Source: Candidatus Berkiella aquae
GTDB lineage: Bacteria; Pseudomonadota; Gammaproteobacteria; Berkiellales; Berkiellaceae
DNA length: 64,000 bases
Reading direction: 5' to 3'
NCBI RefSeq assembly: GCF_001431295.2
Contig: NZ_LKAJ02000001.1
Coordinates: 3,286,001-3,350,000 of the forward strand
The notes beneath the pieces are model-generated. The model saw nothing but the letters and a program-made list of their open reading frames with translations, was not told where the DNA came from and searched no databases. The position numbers and the translations under genes were made by a program. Positions 56,226 through 64,000 of this stretch are shown one piece after another; the stretch's first letter is position 1; every line of letters starts with the position of its first letter.

Positions 56226-56951
56226 ATGACAAATACCTATCATTATCTTTGCCAAGAAAAACTCATTAAAACCCGTGATATCTCATTGATTACGATAGTT
56301 CCAATTTCACACGCTCTGACTTATCAAGCCGGGCAATTTGTTGAAATTTTACTCCGCTCAGGCCACTGCTTATTACTTTCTATTGCCAATGCTCCGCAAA
56401 CCGATGGCCATATCGAATTTCATCTGCGCCATGATGAGGCACACCCTATAGCAAAGCTTTTTTTAAATGAGCTTGAACAAGATGCTAACGTTGTGTTGCG
56501 AGGCCCTTTTGGCGAAAGCACTTTAGAGCAAAATATTCAATCGCAAGAGGAACTTGTTTTCTTAGCGGGGGGTACTGGCTTTGCACCTATCAAAGCACTG
56601 TTACAACTCGCCTTGGTGAATAGTCAACAACCCTTGTTGCTGTATTGGGGCATTCGCCGCCCCGAAGATGCCTATGATGAACCCTTATTACAACAATGGA
56701 AAACACGTTATCCGCGCTTTGACTATACCTTAGTCTTATCCGAGCCCCACCAGCACCCTTCTTGGACAGCCCCAACCGGCTTTGTTCATGATTATGTCGC
56801 CCAAAAACACCCTGATATGAAAGCGTTATGTTTATTTGCCAGTGGACCTTTTGAAATGATTCAGGCAGCACAAAGATTATTCACCCATCAGGGGCTAAAA
56901 ACCCATCGCTTTATTTCAGATATGTTACCCAAAACGATTAAAACGATTTAA
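56226..56951 (+). CDS. fre: NAD(P)H-flavin reductase Fre-like
   Basis: 241 residues from ATG 56226 (MTNTYHYLCQEKLIK), just after ubiD; the longer frame lies inside ubiD. Ferredoxin reductase-type fold: YQAGQFVEILLRSG and LLLSIANAP (flavin site), RGPFGEST, then the NAD(P)H domain AGGTGFAPIKALLQL and YWGIRRPEDAYD, ending FISDMLP. It reduces free flavins, which UbiX-type enzymes need, consistent with ubiD-fre pairing. Its last 14 bp overlap the convergent Ulp1-like gene. Confidence 0.88.
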   Translation: MTNTYHYLCQEKLIKTRDISLITIVPISHALTYQAGQFVEILLRSGHCLLLSIANAPQTDGHIEFHLRHDEAHPIAKLFLNELEQDANVVLRGPFGESTLEQNIQSQEELVFLAGGTGFAPIKALLQLALVNSQQPLLLYWGIRRPEDAYDEPLLQQWKTRYPRFDYTLVLSEPHQHPSWTAPTGFVHDYVAQKHPDMKALCLFASGPFEMIQAAQRLFTHQGLKTHRFISDMLPKTIKTI

Positions 56952-57933
56952 TGGATCTTCTTTTATCCTCTGAAGCCGGTTGTACGGGACTTGTCTTCGA
57001 TTTGTTTCTTGAGCTTGAGCTTGAGCTTGGACTACTACTTTGCGGTAAATAAGTACGCTGGGATGCAGGTGCTATCATTGATTCAGCCAGTTTTTGTGCC
57101 ATATGAAGACGAAATTGGACATAATTACAAGAATATCTGCTGTAATCTGCATAAACGGATAAGTCTTCGTCTTGTGCTTTTCTAAGGGCATAGTAACTAA
57201 TAACGGTTCCACAATCACTGCCGTTGTCTTGTTGAGGAACCAGATAACTCACATCATCTTGTGCTACAATCTGACAGTGACTATAGATACTTCCTAATAA
57301 AGCTTCCCCTTTAGCAATAATCCCTGGATGATTTTGCGTGTGATTGAAGCCATCTAAACATTTTACAGTAAAAACGTTACCACGTACTCTTTCTATGAGC
57401 AGCAAATACCAATGACAATCATCACAATATGGCCAAAAAATGACGTTGGCTGCTTTAAGTTTATTACGTAAATTTGTTCTATCAGAGGAGTTGAGCGAAG
57501 AGATAAAATCTTTCGCATGATGATAACTTGACTCTAGATGCGCAATCTTCTCTGAAAATTCCAGTGTTTTAAAAAAGGCGTTAATCACATCTGAATTTAA
57601 CCAGTCAGCGCGCCGCTCCGGTGATTTGTGCGCCTGAAATGGCTCCATTAAACGACTCGCCATTTCCTGACCGTACATGGAATCCCTTTGCTGTATTTCG
57701 TTATAATAAGATTCTAATAAATCGTTGCTAGGAAAATATCCATTGTAATAAATCGCCATCTTGTTATTTTCTTGATACATAGACATGCCACGCCAACTAG
57801 CGGTATCAACTGGGCGCAAAACCTCTTCACCTGGAGGACTTTCAACCATGTAATCTGCGGAATCATTACCCAACGTAAAAAATAATTGCTCAGTTACTTC
57901 GCTGAGCCAACCAGTCAATTTTTCACCTAGCAT
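56938..57933 (-). CDS. Ulp1/C48-type cysteine protease, candidate deubiquitinase or deSUMOylase
   Basis: 331 residues. The catalytic domain occupies about 110-275 with DDCHWYLLLIERV (His174-Trp175), VKCLDGFNHTQ (Asp194) and LVPQQDNGSDCGTVISYYAL (Gln235, Cys241-Gly). The Gln-Cys gap of six residues and the aromatic residue after His match Ulp1/SENP/ElaD-like enzymes of clan CE. The C-terminus is Ser-rich and basic (SSSPSSSSSSRNKSKT), a probable disordered tail. No signal peptide or membrane segment. It lies on the opposite strand between fre and fpr and looks inserted between housekeeping genes. Host ubiquitin-family substrates are inferred from the fold family, not shown. Confidence 0.8.
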   Translation of the reverse strand: MLGEKLTGWLSEVTEQLFFTLGNDSADYMVESPPGEEVLRPVDTASWRGMSMYQENNKMAIYYNGYFPSNDLLESYYNEIQQRDSMYGQEMASRLMEPFQAHKSPERRADWLNSDVINAFFKTLEFSEKIAHLESSYHHAKDFISSLNSSDRTNLRNKLKAANVIFWPYCDDCHWYLLLIERVRGNVFTVKCLDGFNHTQNHPGIIAKGEALLGSIYSHCQIVAQDDVSYLVPQQDNGSDCGTVISYYALRKAQDEDLSVYADYSRYSCNYVQFRLHMAQKLAESMIAPASQRTYLPQSSSPSSSSSSRNKSKTSPVQPASEDKRRSIKSF

Positions 57934-58036
57934 GGCGAATATCTCACAACAAATTAAGCCATTTTCTTAGAGCCGCGAACATACTGATTACTCACGTTAA
58001 TGTCAAGTATGATTTAAATTATAGCTTATTCAAATG

Positions 58037-58828
58037 TCAGGCGTTGTTTTTATTATCTAACTTCCAATAATTCTCTATGGTGATCTGGCCAGGCTGCTTC
58101 ACGTGATTCACCAATAATCCTCGTAACTTGAGTAGCTCGCTCAAATCATGAATCATTGCTGGATTTCCACAAAGCATGGTTTGCGATGTTTGAGCTGATA
58201 AAGATAAGCCCGTCTGGTTTTCAAGTTCTCCGCTAGCCAATAAGTGCGTTATCCGCTTTGACACGGCTCCTCGTTGACCGTCAGATAGATTTTCACCTGT
58301 GACAACGGGCATCCAATAAAATCGCTCTGGGTATTGATGTTGCCAAAGTTGCACAAGATGCTGATGAGTGAGAGAGAGCGTATTTTGTACGCTATGCACC
58401 AGCACAATCTTTTGAAACCGCAACCAAGGTTGTTGGGTTTGTAAAATAGATAAAAACACCCCAAATCCGGTGCCTGTCGCAAACAACCATAAGATAGTTG
58501 CATCGGGGACACTGGATAAAACAAACCGACCCGATGGCCGTTTTGCAATATAAATCGGATCATGTGGCTTAAGTTTGACTAATCGTGATGAAAAATAGCC
58601 GCCTGGAACCAATGAATAATAAAATTCAAACGGCGACTCGGAAGGTGGGTTAACAAAGGAATAAGGTCGCAATACATGACAATCTTCATCTAATGCTAAT
58701 TGTGTAAATTGCCCTGCAACAAATGGCTCTATGGCCGCATCAACATAAAGGGAGTTTAATCCTAAGCGCCATTCTTTTTGCGCAATGACTTTACCTAAAA
58801 TAAATCGTTCAGCAATTTTTGAATTCAA
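58037..58828 (-). CDS. fpr: Ferredoxin-NADP+ reductase
   Basis: 263 residues. HVLRPYSFVNPP (FAD RxYS motif), GGYFSSRLVKLKPHD, FATGTGFGVFLSIL (NADP site) and TMLCGNPAMIHDL with the C-terminal ITIENYWK give the Fpr/subclass I bacterial type. It transfers electrons between NADPH and ferredoxin or flavodoxin in the cytoplasm. It overlaps hemY by 4 bp, so it is co-expressed with the hem operon. Confidence 0.9.
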   Translation of the reverse strand: MNSKIAERFILGKVIAQKEWRLGLNSLYVDAAIEPFVAGQFTQLALDEDCHVLRPYSFVNPPSESPFEFYYSLVPGGYFSSRLVKLKPHDPIYIAKRPSGRFVLSSVPDATILWLFATGTGFGVFLSILQTQQPWLRFQKIVLVHSVQNTLSLTHQHLVQLWQHQYPERFYWMPVVTGENLSDGQRGAVSKRITHLLASGELENQTGLSLSAQTSQTMLCGNPAMIHDLSELLKLRGLLVNHVKQPGQITIENYWKLDNKNNA

Positions 58829-60033
58829 ACATCGCTCGCCATATTTTCTATCGGCGTGATGAGTAATAAGCCTTTTTTGAAAATTTGCGCGCTGAGTTCT
58901 GGCCTATCCATTTTCTCTAATAGCTTGCCTAAACAAGCATAGGTTTGCGGCATGGGTTTCAAGCTTAAACTGGCCTCATAGTAGCGCTGTGCCTTTCCCC
59001 ATAACTGATGACGCTCACATATCAGCCCCAAAGCAAGTGGCAAACCTGGGCTTTGTGGATGGGTTTTAAGCCACGATTCCGCTCTATTGAGTAATTTATT
59101 CAGATCAGGATATTGAAGATGACCATAGTATTCAATCACTCTCTCATTCCATTGCGCTTTTAATGAGTCCCGCAATACTTCTTCTGCTTCTATCGCACCC
59201 TGTACACGCTGTAAGGCTTTAGCATAAATTAATGCAACTTCGCTATCTAATTGTACCCAGCGTGGCAATTGTTGCCACTGCGAAATCAATAGCGGTTTTG
59301 GCACATTATCAAGCGCTGCAAATTGCTCTTTCACAATGGTTCTTTGCAATGCTAACAGCGCATCTGCAGCTAAGACACGCTGTTGCTTTAAGATCGGAAG
59401 CAATTCCAATAAAGGCTGCCATGCCTTCGTTTGCAAATAGTTTTGTTGCAATAAGCGTAATACCTGTGGATGATTCGGTTCTTTCTGGCTCAGTGCTTTT
59501 AATTTTTCAACGCTTTGCTCATGTTGCCCTTGTTCAAATGCAAGTTGCGCTTGCGTTAAAGCAATTGCCGTTTCCGTATGTTCTTTAACTTCATTTTTTT
59601 GCGCTAATTCAATATAACGATCTCGCCGATTATTATGGCCTTGTTCTTGAGCGGCTTTCGCTGCAAATAAATAGCCTAACCAAGGATTATCACTCGCTGG
59701 CGCGCCTTTTGCTAACCACGTTTCCGCTTTTGCATAATTTCCTTCAACAAAAGCAATAAAGCCTTTATGAATTAACTTTTTAGAGCGTGTTGAACGAAAA
59801 CGTTTTGATAGTTTATGTAAATATGCGGGTGTTTTAATCACGCCAGCAAAAATTGCAGCGACATAATGGATAATAATAAGACCCAAAGCGAGGAAAATAA
59901 TACCCAGCCACAATGGAATATCGATTCGCCATCCCGCAAAGGTGAGTACCATCAACCCTGGAAATTGCTCAACATGAAGACCAACCCATACGGCCAATGC
60001 TAATGCTGCAATCATGATAAACAATCGAATCAT
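58825..60033 (-). CDS. hemY: HemY-like inner-membrane TPR protein
   Basis: 402 residues. Two membrane segments in the first 65 residues (LFIMIAALALAVWVGLHVEQ and IPLWLGIIFLALGLIIIHYV) followed by tandem TPR-type helices (KGFIAFVEGNYAKAETWLAK and later repeats). This is the enteric HemY family (not protoporphyrinogen oxidase), found behind hemX in gammaproteobacteria. Its biochemical role is not defined. Located between hemX (14 bp gap) and fpr. Confidence 0.93.
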   Translation of the reverse strand: MIRLFIMIAALALAVWVGLHVEQFPGLMVLTFAGWRIDIPLWLGIIFLALGLIIIHYVAAIFAGVIKTPAYLHKLSKRFRSTRSKKLIHKGFIAFVEGNYAKAETWLAKGAPASDNPWLGYLFAAKAAQEQGHNNRRDRYIELAQKNEVKEHTETAIALTQAQLAFEQGQHEQSVEKLKALSQKEPNHPQVLRLLQQNYLQTKAWQPLLELLPILKQQRVLAADALLALQRTIVKEQFAALDNVPKPLLISQWQQLPRWVQLDSEVALIYAKALQRVQGAIEAEEVLRDSLKAQWNERVIEYYGHLQYPDLNKLLNRAESWLKTHPQSPGLPLALGLICERHQLWGKAQRYYEASLSLKPMPQTYACLGKLLEKMDRPELSAQIFKKGLLLITPIENMASDV

Positions 60034-60046
60034 GTTTTCTCCGTGT

Positions 60047-61408
60047 TTATCTCATATTCGATAGTGCTTTGAGAGTCGTTGAGATATCGGCCAAAGGACT
60101 ATCAACAGATTGTGTTTTGAGCTGCATAAGCAGTGCTATTATCGTTTGTTGTTCAGGACTATTGGCAAAATAATTTTGCATCCATTTTTGAAGAGAGTCT
60201 AAACTGCTCAAATAGATTTTGCTATTCCCTTCCAATACAGCCCATTGCGCTTGATCGAGCATTAATTGCATCGTACGTACAATTTCTGCTTTTTCTTGGA
60301 AAGAGAGCGCTTGCGGAATTGGGTTATCAACTTCTTTGGTAATCCGAATTAAACTTTTTAATTCTTGCCATGAACGCCATAACCCTTTTCGCCAAGCAGG
60401 CAGTGATTCATCTACCGCTTCACTTTTGGTTTCATGGATACCGTTTGTTTGGTTATTTAATGTTTTAAAAGGTAATTTCTCAATTAATGGCTTTAATATA
60501 TTCAGCTGCTCCCATAGCCCTTGCTTATTCACTCGCGGCAAAGTGCTGAGCACTGCAATATCTTTCGCCAACGCTTCTTTAAGCCCCCATAAAGCAGGAT
60601 CGCCTAGCATGGTCACTTTCTCTTGCGCTGCCTGTAATTGCGTAATCGCGGTTGGAATATCATGCGCAACACGCAGACGTTCATTTGCCATGAATATTAA
60701 ATAATTAACTTCGGAAATCACCCAGTTTTTACTACCACTTAACGTGACCAGTCGCATTTGCGCGTTTTGTAAATCGGTTTTTAATTCATGAAAGGCTTTT
60801 TGTTGCGCTTGCCCTTCTTGTTGTAGCGTTTCAACCTGAGCCAAAGATTGCTTTGCTTTGCTTAATAATACCTGCACAGAAACTTGCTCATCGCGCGATT
60901 GACTTTGCAATGCACTGATATTCTTTTGTGAATAATAGGTATAAAACACTAATGCAACCACCGCGATCATAGTCATCAAACTCAAGAATAACGCCATACT
61001 TGAAGTCGCATTTCCTGCACTGGGGGGTGAAGGAGGAGGGGGTGGCGGAGTCTGATGAGGTGGCACAGGAGGTGGCGCCTCATGATAACCCATCGAAGGT
61101 TCCTCGACCGCGTCTTCTTGCGGTTTAGCATGGGATTGTGGCTGCGCGACTCGTGGTGCAATTTCATCTGGGATCTGCGCGTGCAAACGGCCTTTCTTGG
61201 ACTGTGTGGATGGTTTGTGGATAAATTCCTTTGCAGGATTGACGCCACTATCAATAGGGTTACTCACAACCTTTGCCGGTGTGCTGGGTAAAATTTCTGC
61301 AGGAATATCGCCCGTTTTTTGGGGATTAGCAGAATAGGTCACCACCACCTTATTAGAAGGCGGTGGGTTTTTACCTTTCTTCGCATCATCATCCTGCGTA
61401 TCGGACAT
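60047..61408 (-). CDS. hemX: HemX-like membrane protein (uroporphyrin-III C-methyltransferase-like)
   Basis: 453 residues: disordered N-terminus with a Pro-rich run (APPPVPPHQTPPPPPPSPPS), one membrane segment (MALFLSLMTMIAVVALVFYT), then a periplasmic coiled coil and helical domain (KNWVISEVNYLIFMANERLR is the HemX signature). Despite the usual name, no methyltransferase motif is seen. Same strand as hemY and 24 bp behind the outer-membrane barrel gene. Confidence 0.92.
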   Translation of the reverse strand: MSDTQDDDAKKGKNPPPSNKVVVTYSANPQKTGDIPAEILPSTPAKVVSNPIDSGVNPAKEFIHKPSTQSKKGRLHAQIPDEIAPRVAQPQSHAKPQEDAVEEPSMGYHEAPPPVPPHQTPPPPPPSPPSAGNATSSMALFLSLMTMIAVVALVFYTYYSQKNISALQSQSRDEQVSVQVLLSKAKQSLAQVETLQQEGQAQQKAFHELKTDLQNAQMRLVTLSGSKNWVISEVNYLIFMANERLRVAHDIPTAITQLQAAQEKVTMLGDPALWGLKEALAKDIAVLSTLPRVNKQGLWEQLNILKPLIEKLPFKTLNNQTNGIHETKSEAVDESLPAWRKGLWRSWQELKSLIRITKEVDNPIPQALSFQEKAEIVRTMQLMLDQAQWAVLEGNSKIYLSSLDSLQKWMQNYFANSPEQQTIIALLMQLKTQSVDSPLADISTTLKALSNMR

Positions 61409-61431
61409 GATTATTCATTTTCCTTTGAAAT

Positions 61432-62175
61432 TTAAACCATTTGTAAAAAGAAACCCAAAGTAAACAGTTGTGAATTTCTAGGATAAACCGTGAAATTATT
61501 GGGCAAGATAGTCGGTAAAGCGACACCATTATTATCAACGCCGACAGGGATCGTTGCCTCAAGTTGTGAAGTATTTTCCCACAGCCATTGTAAACGGGCG
61601 CCAAAATTATCGGTGATCATGTGGCGAAGACCAACCCCCACTCGCAGCATCGCACGGCCATCAGTTTGCCATTGAGTAGGGCGATGGGCTGGAGTCGGAA
61701 TAACGCTATCTTGCATAAATACTGTATCAAAATACATTTTGGTCCAGGAGACGCCTAAAATACCTGTAATTTCAGTGCTGGCTAATACGGGCCAAAAAGC
61801 AAGCAGATTAAGGTTCCAACCACTTAACGTGGCATCTGATATGTACAGTTGATCGCCTAATCCTAAATTACCGGTAAACCCAAGTACGCTTTGGGTTGTA
61901 TTATAGAATTGTCGCTTTTCTTGGCGGTACATATGTTGGTAACCACCTTCGATACCGAGATACTTATGCATATAAGTACCAATATAGAAATTGGTTTCAG
62001 GGTAATCATGACGAAAATGTTCTCGCCCAAAGCTAGGCTCAAAAGAAACATTGCGCAAACCAGCATCGACCCCGACATAGGGTTTGAATTCCCACTGCTC
62101 CCATAGACTTGCGCTGGCTATGGTTGAAAATAATAAAGCAATGAGACCAATTGAAAATGTTGATACTCTTTCCAT
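61432..62175 (-). CDS. Outer-membrane beta-barrel protein inside the hem operon
   Basis: 247 residues. Signal peptide MERVSTFSIGLIALLFSTIASA with cleavage after ASA, then alternating amphipathic strands (WEFKPYVGVDAGLRNVSFEP, YIGTYMHKYLGIEGGYQHMY, AMLRVGVGLRHMITDNFGAR and LFTLGFFLQMV). Eight to ten strands fit a small OmpA/OmpW-like barrel. It is placed between hemD (28 bp) and hemX (23 bp) on the same strand. I know no hem operon with a barrel gene in this position; a role in heme or porphyrin handling is only a guess from context. Confidence 0.8.
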   Translation of the reverse strand: MERVSTFSIGLIALLFSTIASASLWEQWEFKPYVGVDAGLRNVSFEPSFGREHFRHDYPETNFYIGTYMHKYLGIEGGYQHMYRQEKRQFYNTTQSVLGFTGNLGLGDQLYISDATLSGWNLNLLAFWPVLASTEITGILGVSWTKMYFDTVFMQDSVIPTPAHRPTQWQTDGRAMLRVGVGLRHMITDNFGARLQWLWENTSQLEATIPVGVDNNGVALPTILPNNFTVYPRNSQLFTLGFFLQMV

Positions 62176-62203
62176 GAGTTCCTCTTGGTAATCGTAATAA
62201 CCC

Positions 62204-63010
62204 TCATGTCATAGTATGACAAAATTGCGAAACGTGCAGCAATGCTGTGCAAAGTTGTTCTTTTTCAGCGCTTTTTGCCACAAAAGTATGTTGGATTCCC
62301 CACTTTCTTGCGGCTTGTGCAATACGCTCACTCACGACAATAAAGGCTTGCTGATTTATCCAAGCATAGTGCTCAATCGACACGTTATCGAGAAAATGAT
62401 GTAAGCAATTTAAACTGGTTACCATGAAGCAAAAAGGATGATTTAACGAAGCCCAGTCTGCTAATAGCGGTTTTAAAGCCAATTTTGGCTTCTCTTGACG
62501 ATAAACTTTCATCCATGTCACTAAAGCACCACGCGCTGTTAAGGTATCTGCAATCAGCGTTCTACCCCCTTCTCCAGCGATTAACATTATTTTTTTGTTA
62601 GCTATCTCATTTTCTTGAAAAAATGGCTCTGTCAGTAATTGTTCACTATCGGCACCAGGAGGAGATGTAAAAAAAACTGACACGCCTTTTGCGACTAATG
62701 CTCGTGTTGTCGCCGCCCCCATGGTCACAACCTTGCAGGTTTTTGTTAACGCCAATGCTTGCAAAAGAAGAGGCGGCGCACAATGCACACCATTTTGGCT
62801 AGAAATCATAACCCAGTCTGCTTCACGGATTTGGTTTATCCAGCTTGTTTGTAATGATAATGAAGGCAATAAAGGGACAATGCTCAATGTCGGCAATAAG
62901 ATAGTTGATGCTCCCATTTGCTGAATAGCATCCGCTAAAGGTTGCACTTGGTGTGCTGGGCGCATTAAAACGACCTGCCAAGCACTTAAATCACTTACGT
63001 TAGGAATCAT
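62204..63010 (-). CDS. hemD: Uroporphyrinogen-III synthase
   Basis: 268 residues. Closes and isomerises hydroxymethylbilane to uroporphyrinogen III. ADWVMISSQNGVHCAPPLL, KVVTMGAATTRALVAKG and KIMLIAGEGGRTLIADTLTA are the recognisable blocks; the family diverges strongly, so place after hemC is important evidence. It overlaps hemC by 11 bp. Confidence 0.92.
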   Translation of the reverse strand: MIPNVSDLSAWQVVLMRPAHQVQPLADAIQQMGASTILLPTLSIVPLLPSLSLQTSWINQIREADWVMISSQNGVHCAPPLLLQALALTKTCKVVTMGAATTRALVAKGVSVFFTSPPGADSEQLLTEPFFQENEIANKKIMLIAGEGGRTLIADTLTARGALVTWMKVYRQEKPKLALKPLLADWASLNHPFCFMVTSLNCLHHFLDNVSIEHYAWINQQAFIVVSERIAQAARKWGIQHTFVAKSAEKEQLCTALLHVSQFCHTMT

Positions 63011-63935
63011 GATTTAAAATGTCAGCGATAAGCTTTTTGGCACCTTGTTCGATGAGATTATCTGCAACATGATGACCCACCGTAACGGCTTGCTCGATAT
63101 CACCGCTTGCAGCCGCTTCCAAAAGCGCATGCTGATTTGGATGTCCCACACGTCCCGTTAAATGAAGTTGTCCATTCTTTATAACAGCAAAACCCGCGAC
63201 GGGCACTTGGCAATTTCCACCCAATGCCGCATTCATTGCGCGTTCAGCATTGACACAAGCTCGCGTATTTTTATCGTCTAAGACAGAAAGCCATGCACGC
63301 GTACGCTCATCATCTAGGCGCGTTTCAATAGCCAATGCGCCTTGCCCTACTGCAGGCAAAACCTGCTCGGCAGAGAAAACTTCTGTTACATGTGCAAAAA
63401 GATCTAATCGTTTTAATCCTGCAGCTGCCAGCACAATCGCGTCCCATTCACCATCAAAGCACTTGCGCAAGCGCGTATCCACATTGCCACGCAAAGGACG
63501 ATATTCTAAATCGGGGCGAAAATAGCGCAGCTGAACCGTGCGCCGTAAACTTGAGGTGCCAACGATGCTACCTGAAGGCAGGGTTGCCAATGTATATCCT
63601 TGGGGACAAATCCATGCATCTAATGGATTTTCACGCTCACAAATGGCAGCAAGACCTAATGATTCTGGAAAACTGGATGGCAAATCTTTAAGTGAATGAA
63701 CAGCGATATCCGCTTCATTTGCCAAAAGTGCTTCTTCTAATTCTTTAACAAATAACCCTTTGCCGCCTATTTTTTGTAATGGCGTCTGTAACCATAAGTC
63801 ACCTTTGGTTTTGATGCCAATAATACTGATATCGAGGGTTGGGTGATGAGCCATTAAACGAGAGCGAATATGTTCCGCTTGCCACATAGCTAGACGACTG
63901 GTACGGGTTACAATACGAATAGAAGCTGTGCTCAT
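63000..63935 (-). CDS. hemC: Porphobilinogen deaminase (hydroxymethylbilane synthase)
   Basis: 311 residues. IRIVTRTSRLAMWQAEHIRS at the N-terminus, IKTKGDLWLQTPLQKIGGKG, HSLKDLPSSFP, GTSSLRRTVQLRYFRPDLEY and AALGGNCQVPVAG with the Cys (near residue 241) that carries the dipyrromethane cofactor. No ribosome binding site is clear before ATG 63935, so the start rests on homology. First gene of hemC-hemD-barrel-hemX-hemY-fpr. Confidence 0.97.
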   Translation of the reverse strand: MSTASIRIVTRTSRLAMWQAEHIRSRLMAHHPTLDISIIGIKTKGDLWLQTPLQKIGGKGLFVKELEEALLANEADIAVHSLKDLPSSFPESLGLAAICERENPLDAWICPQGYTLATLPSGSIVGTSSLRRTVQLRYFRPDLEYRPLRGNVDTRLRKCFDGEWDAIVLAAAGLKRLDLFAHVTEVFSAEQVLPAVGQGALAIETRLDDERTRAWLSVLDDKNTRACVNAERAMNAALGGNCQVPVAGFAVIKNGQLHLTGRVGHPNQHALLEAAASGDIEQAVTVGHHVADNLIEQGAKKLIADILNHDS

Positions 63936-64000
63936 GAAAAAATACTATAAATTGCACAAAAATGGCATCTTACGCGTTTTAGCCTCAAAAGGAAATGATT

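Noticed and set aside
60047-61408. HemX as a true uroporphyrinogen methyltransferase
   Set aside because: No SAM-binding or methyltransferase motif is visible; only the membrane anchor, coiled coil and HemX signature.
63936-64000. Start of a plus-strand gene at the right edge (AAGGAAATGATT)
   Set aside because: Only a few bases are visible, too little to support a gene.

Overview
The window looks like the chromosome of an AT-rich, host-associated gammaproteobacterium, most probably of the order Legionellales (Coxiella/Legionella/Berkiella-like). This is inferred from gene content and order, not from a marker search. The housekeeping genes keep classical gammaproteobacterial order: a YibN-like rhodanese, secB and gpsA opposite gpmI, envC and ctpA; trxA-rho-ubiD-fre; and hemC-hemD-hemX-hemY. 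Between them sit large proteins with eukaryote-directed features. No rRNA, tRNA, CRISPR array, insertion sequence or phage module is visible.

Layout. 1-683: 5' part of a Deg/HtrA-type serine protease gene and two copies of a 40-bp palindrome-forming repeat. 684-12017 (minus): the ABC-F ATPase uup and a 3111-residue protein with a complete SecA-type motor in its middle. 12125-13579 (plus): an EAL c-di-GMP phosphodiesterase and a small lipase-like hydrolase. 13586-17514 (minus): an ankyrin-repeat gene split by a frameshift. 17729-24407 (minus): a small membrane protein, an EntS-like exporter, a predicted CE-clan cysteine protease with a C-terminal membrane hairpin, a small secreted protein, proline iminopeptidase and typA. 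24579-27133 (plus): a conserved hypothetical, glnA and a DUF4124 protein. 27136-28602 (minus): a 488-residue protein ending in a CAAX box (CILL). 28744-37100 (minus): a compact MSHA-type pilus operon of eleven genes with no secretin gene. 37279-45129: envelope, tRNA-modification, phospholipid and glycolysis genes. 45262-48126: a P1B-type metal ATPase convergent with rpoH; rpoH has a near-perfect CIRCE operator upstream. 48293-51621: unrecognised genes and a fatty acid hydroxylase family protein. 51691-56951 (plus): hemB, trxA, rho, ubiD, fre. 56938-57933 (minus): a Ulp1-type cysteine protease. 58037-63935 (minus): hemC, hemD, an outer-membrane barrel gene, hemX, hemY and a ferredoxin-NADP reductase.

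How the genes work together. Four tetrapyrrole enzyme genes lie in two places (hemB; hemCD plus hemXY). The pilus extension ATPase has an MshEN-type N-terminus that can bind c-di-GMP in characterised relatives, and an EAL phosphodiesterase lies in the same window, so a c-di-GMP link is plausible but unproven. The most unusual content is a set of probable host-directed proteins: the SecA-motor giant, two unrelated-looking CE-clan proteases, the ankyrin gene and the CAAX-box protein. Their secretion is an inference: no secretion-system gene is present and no C-terminal translocation signal could be confirmed by eye.
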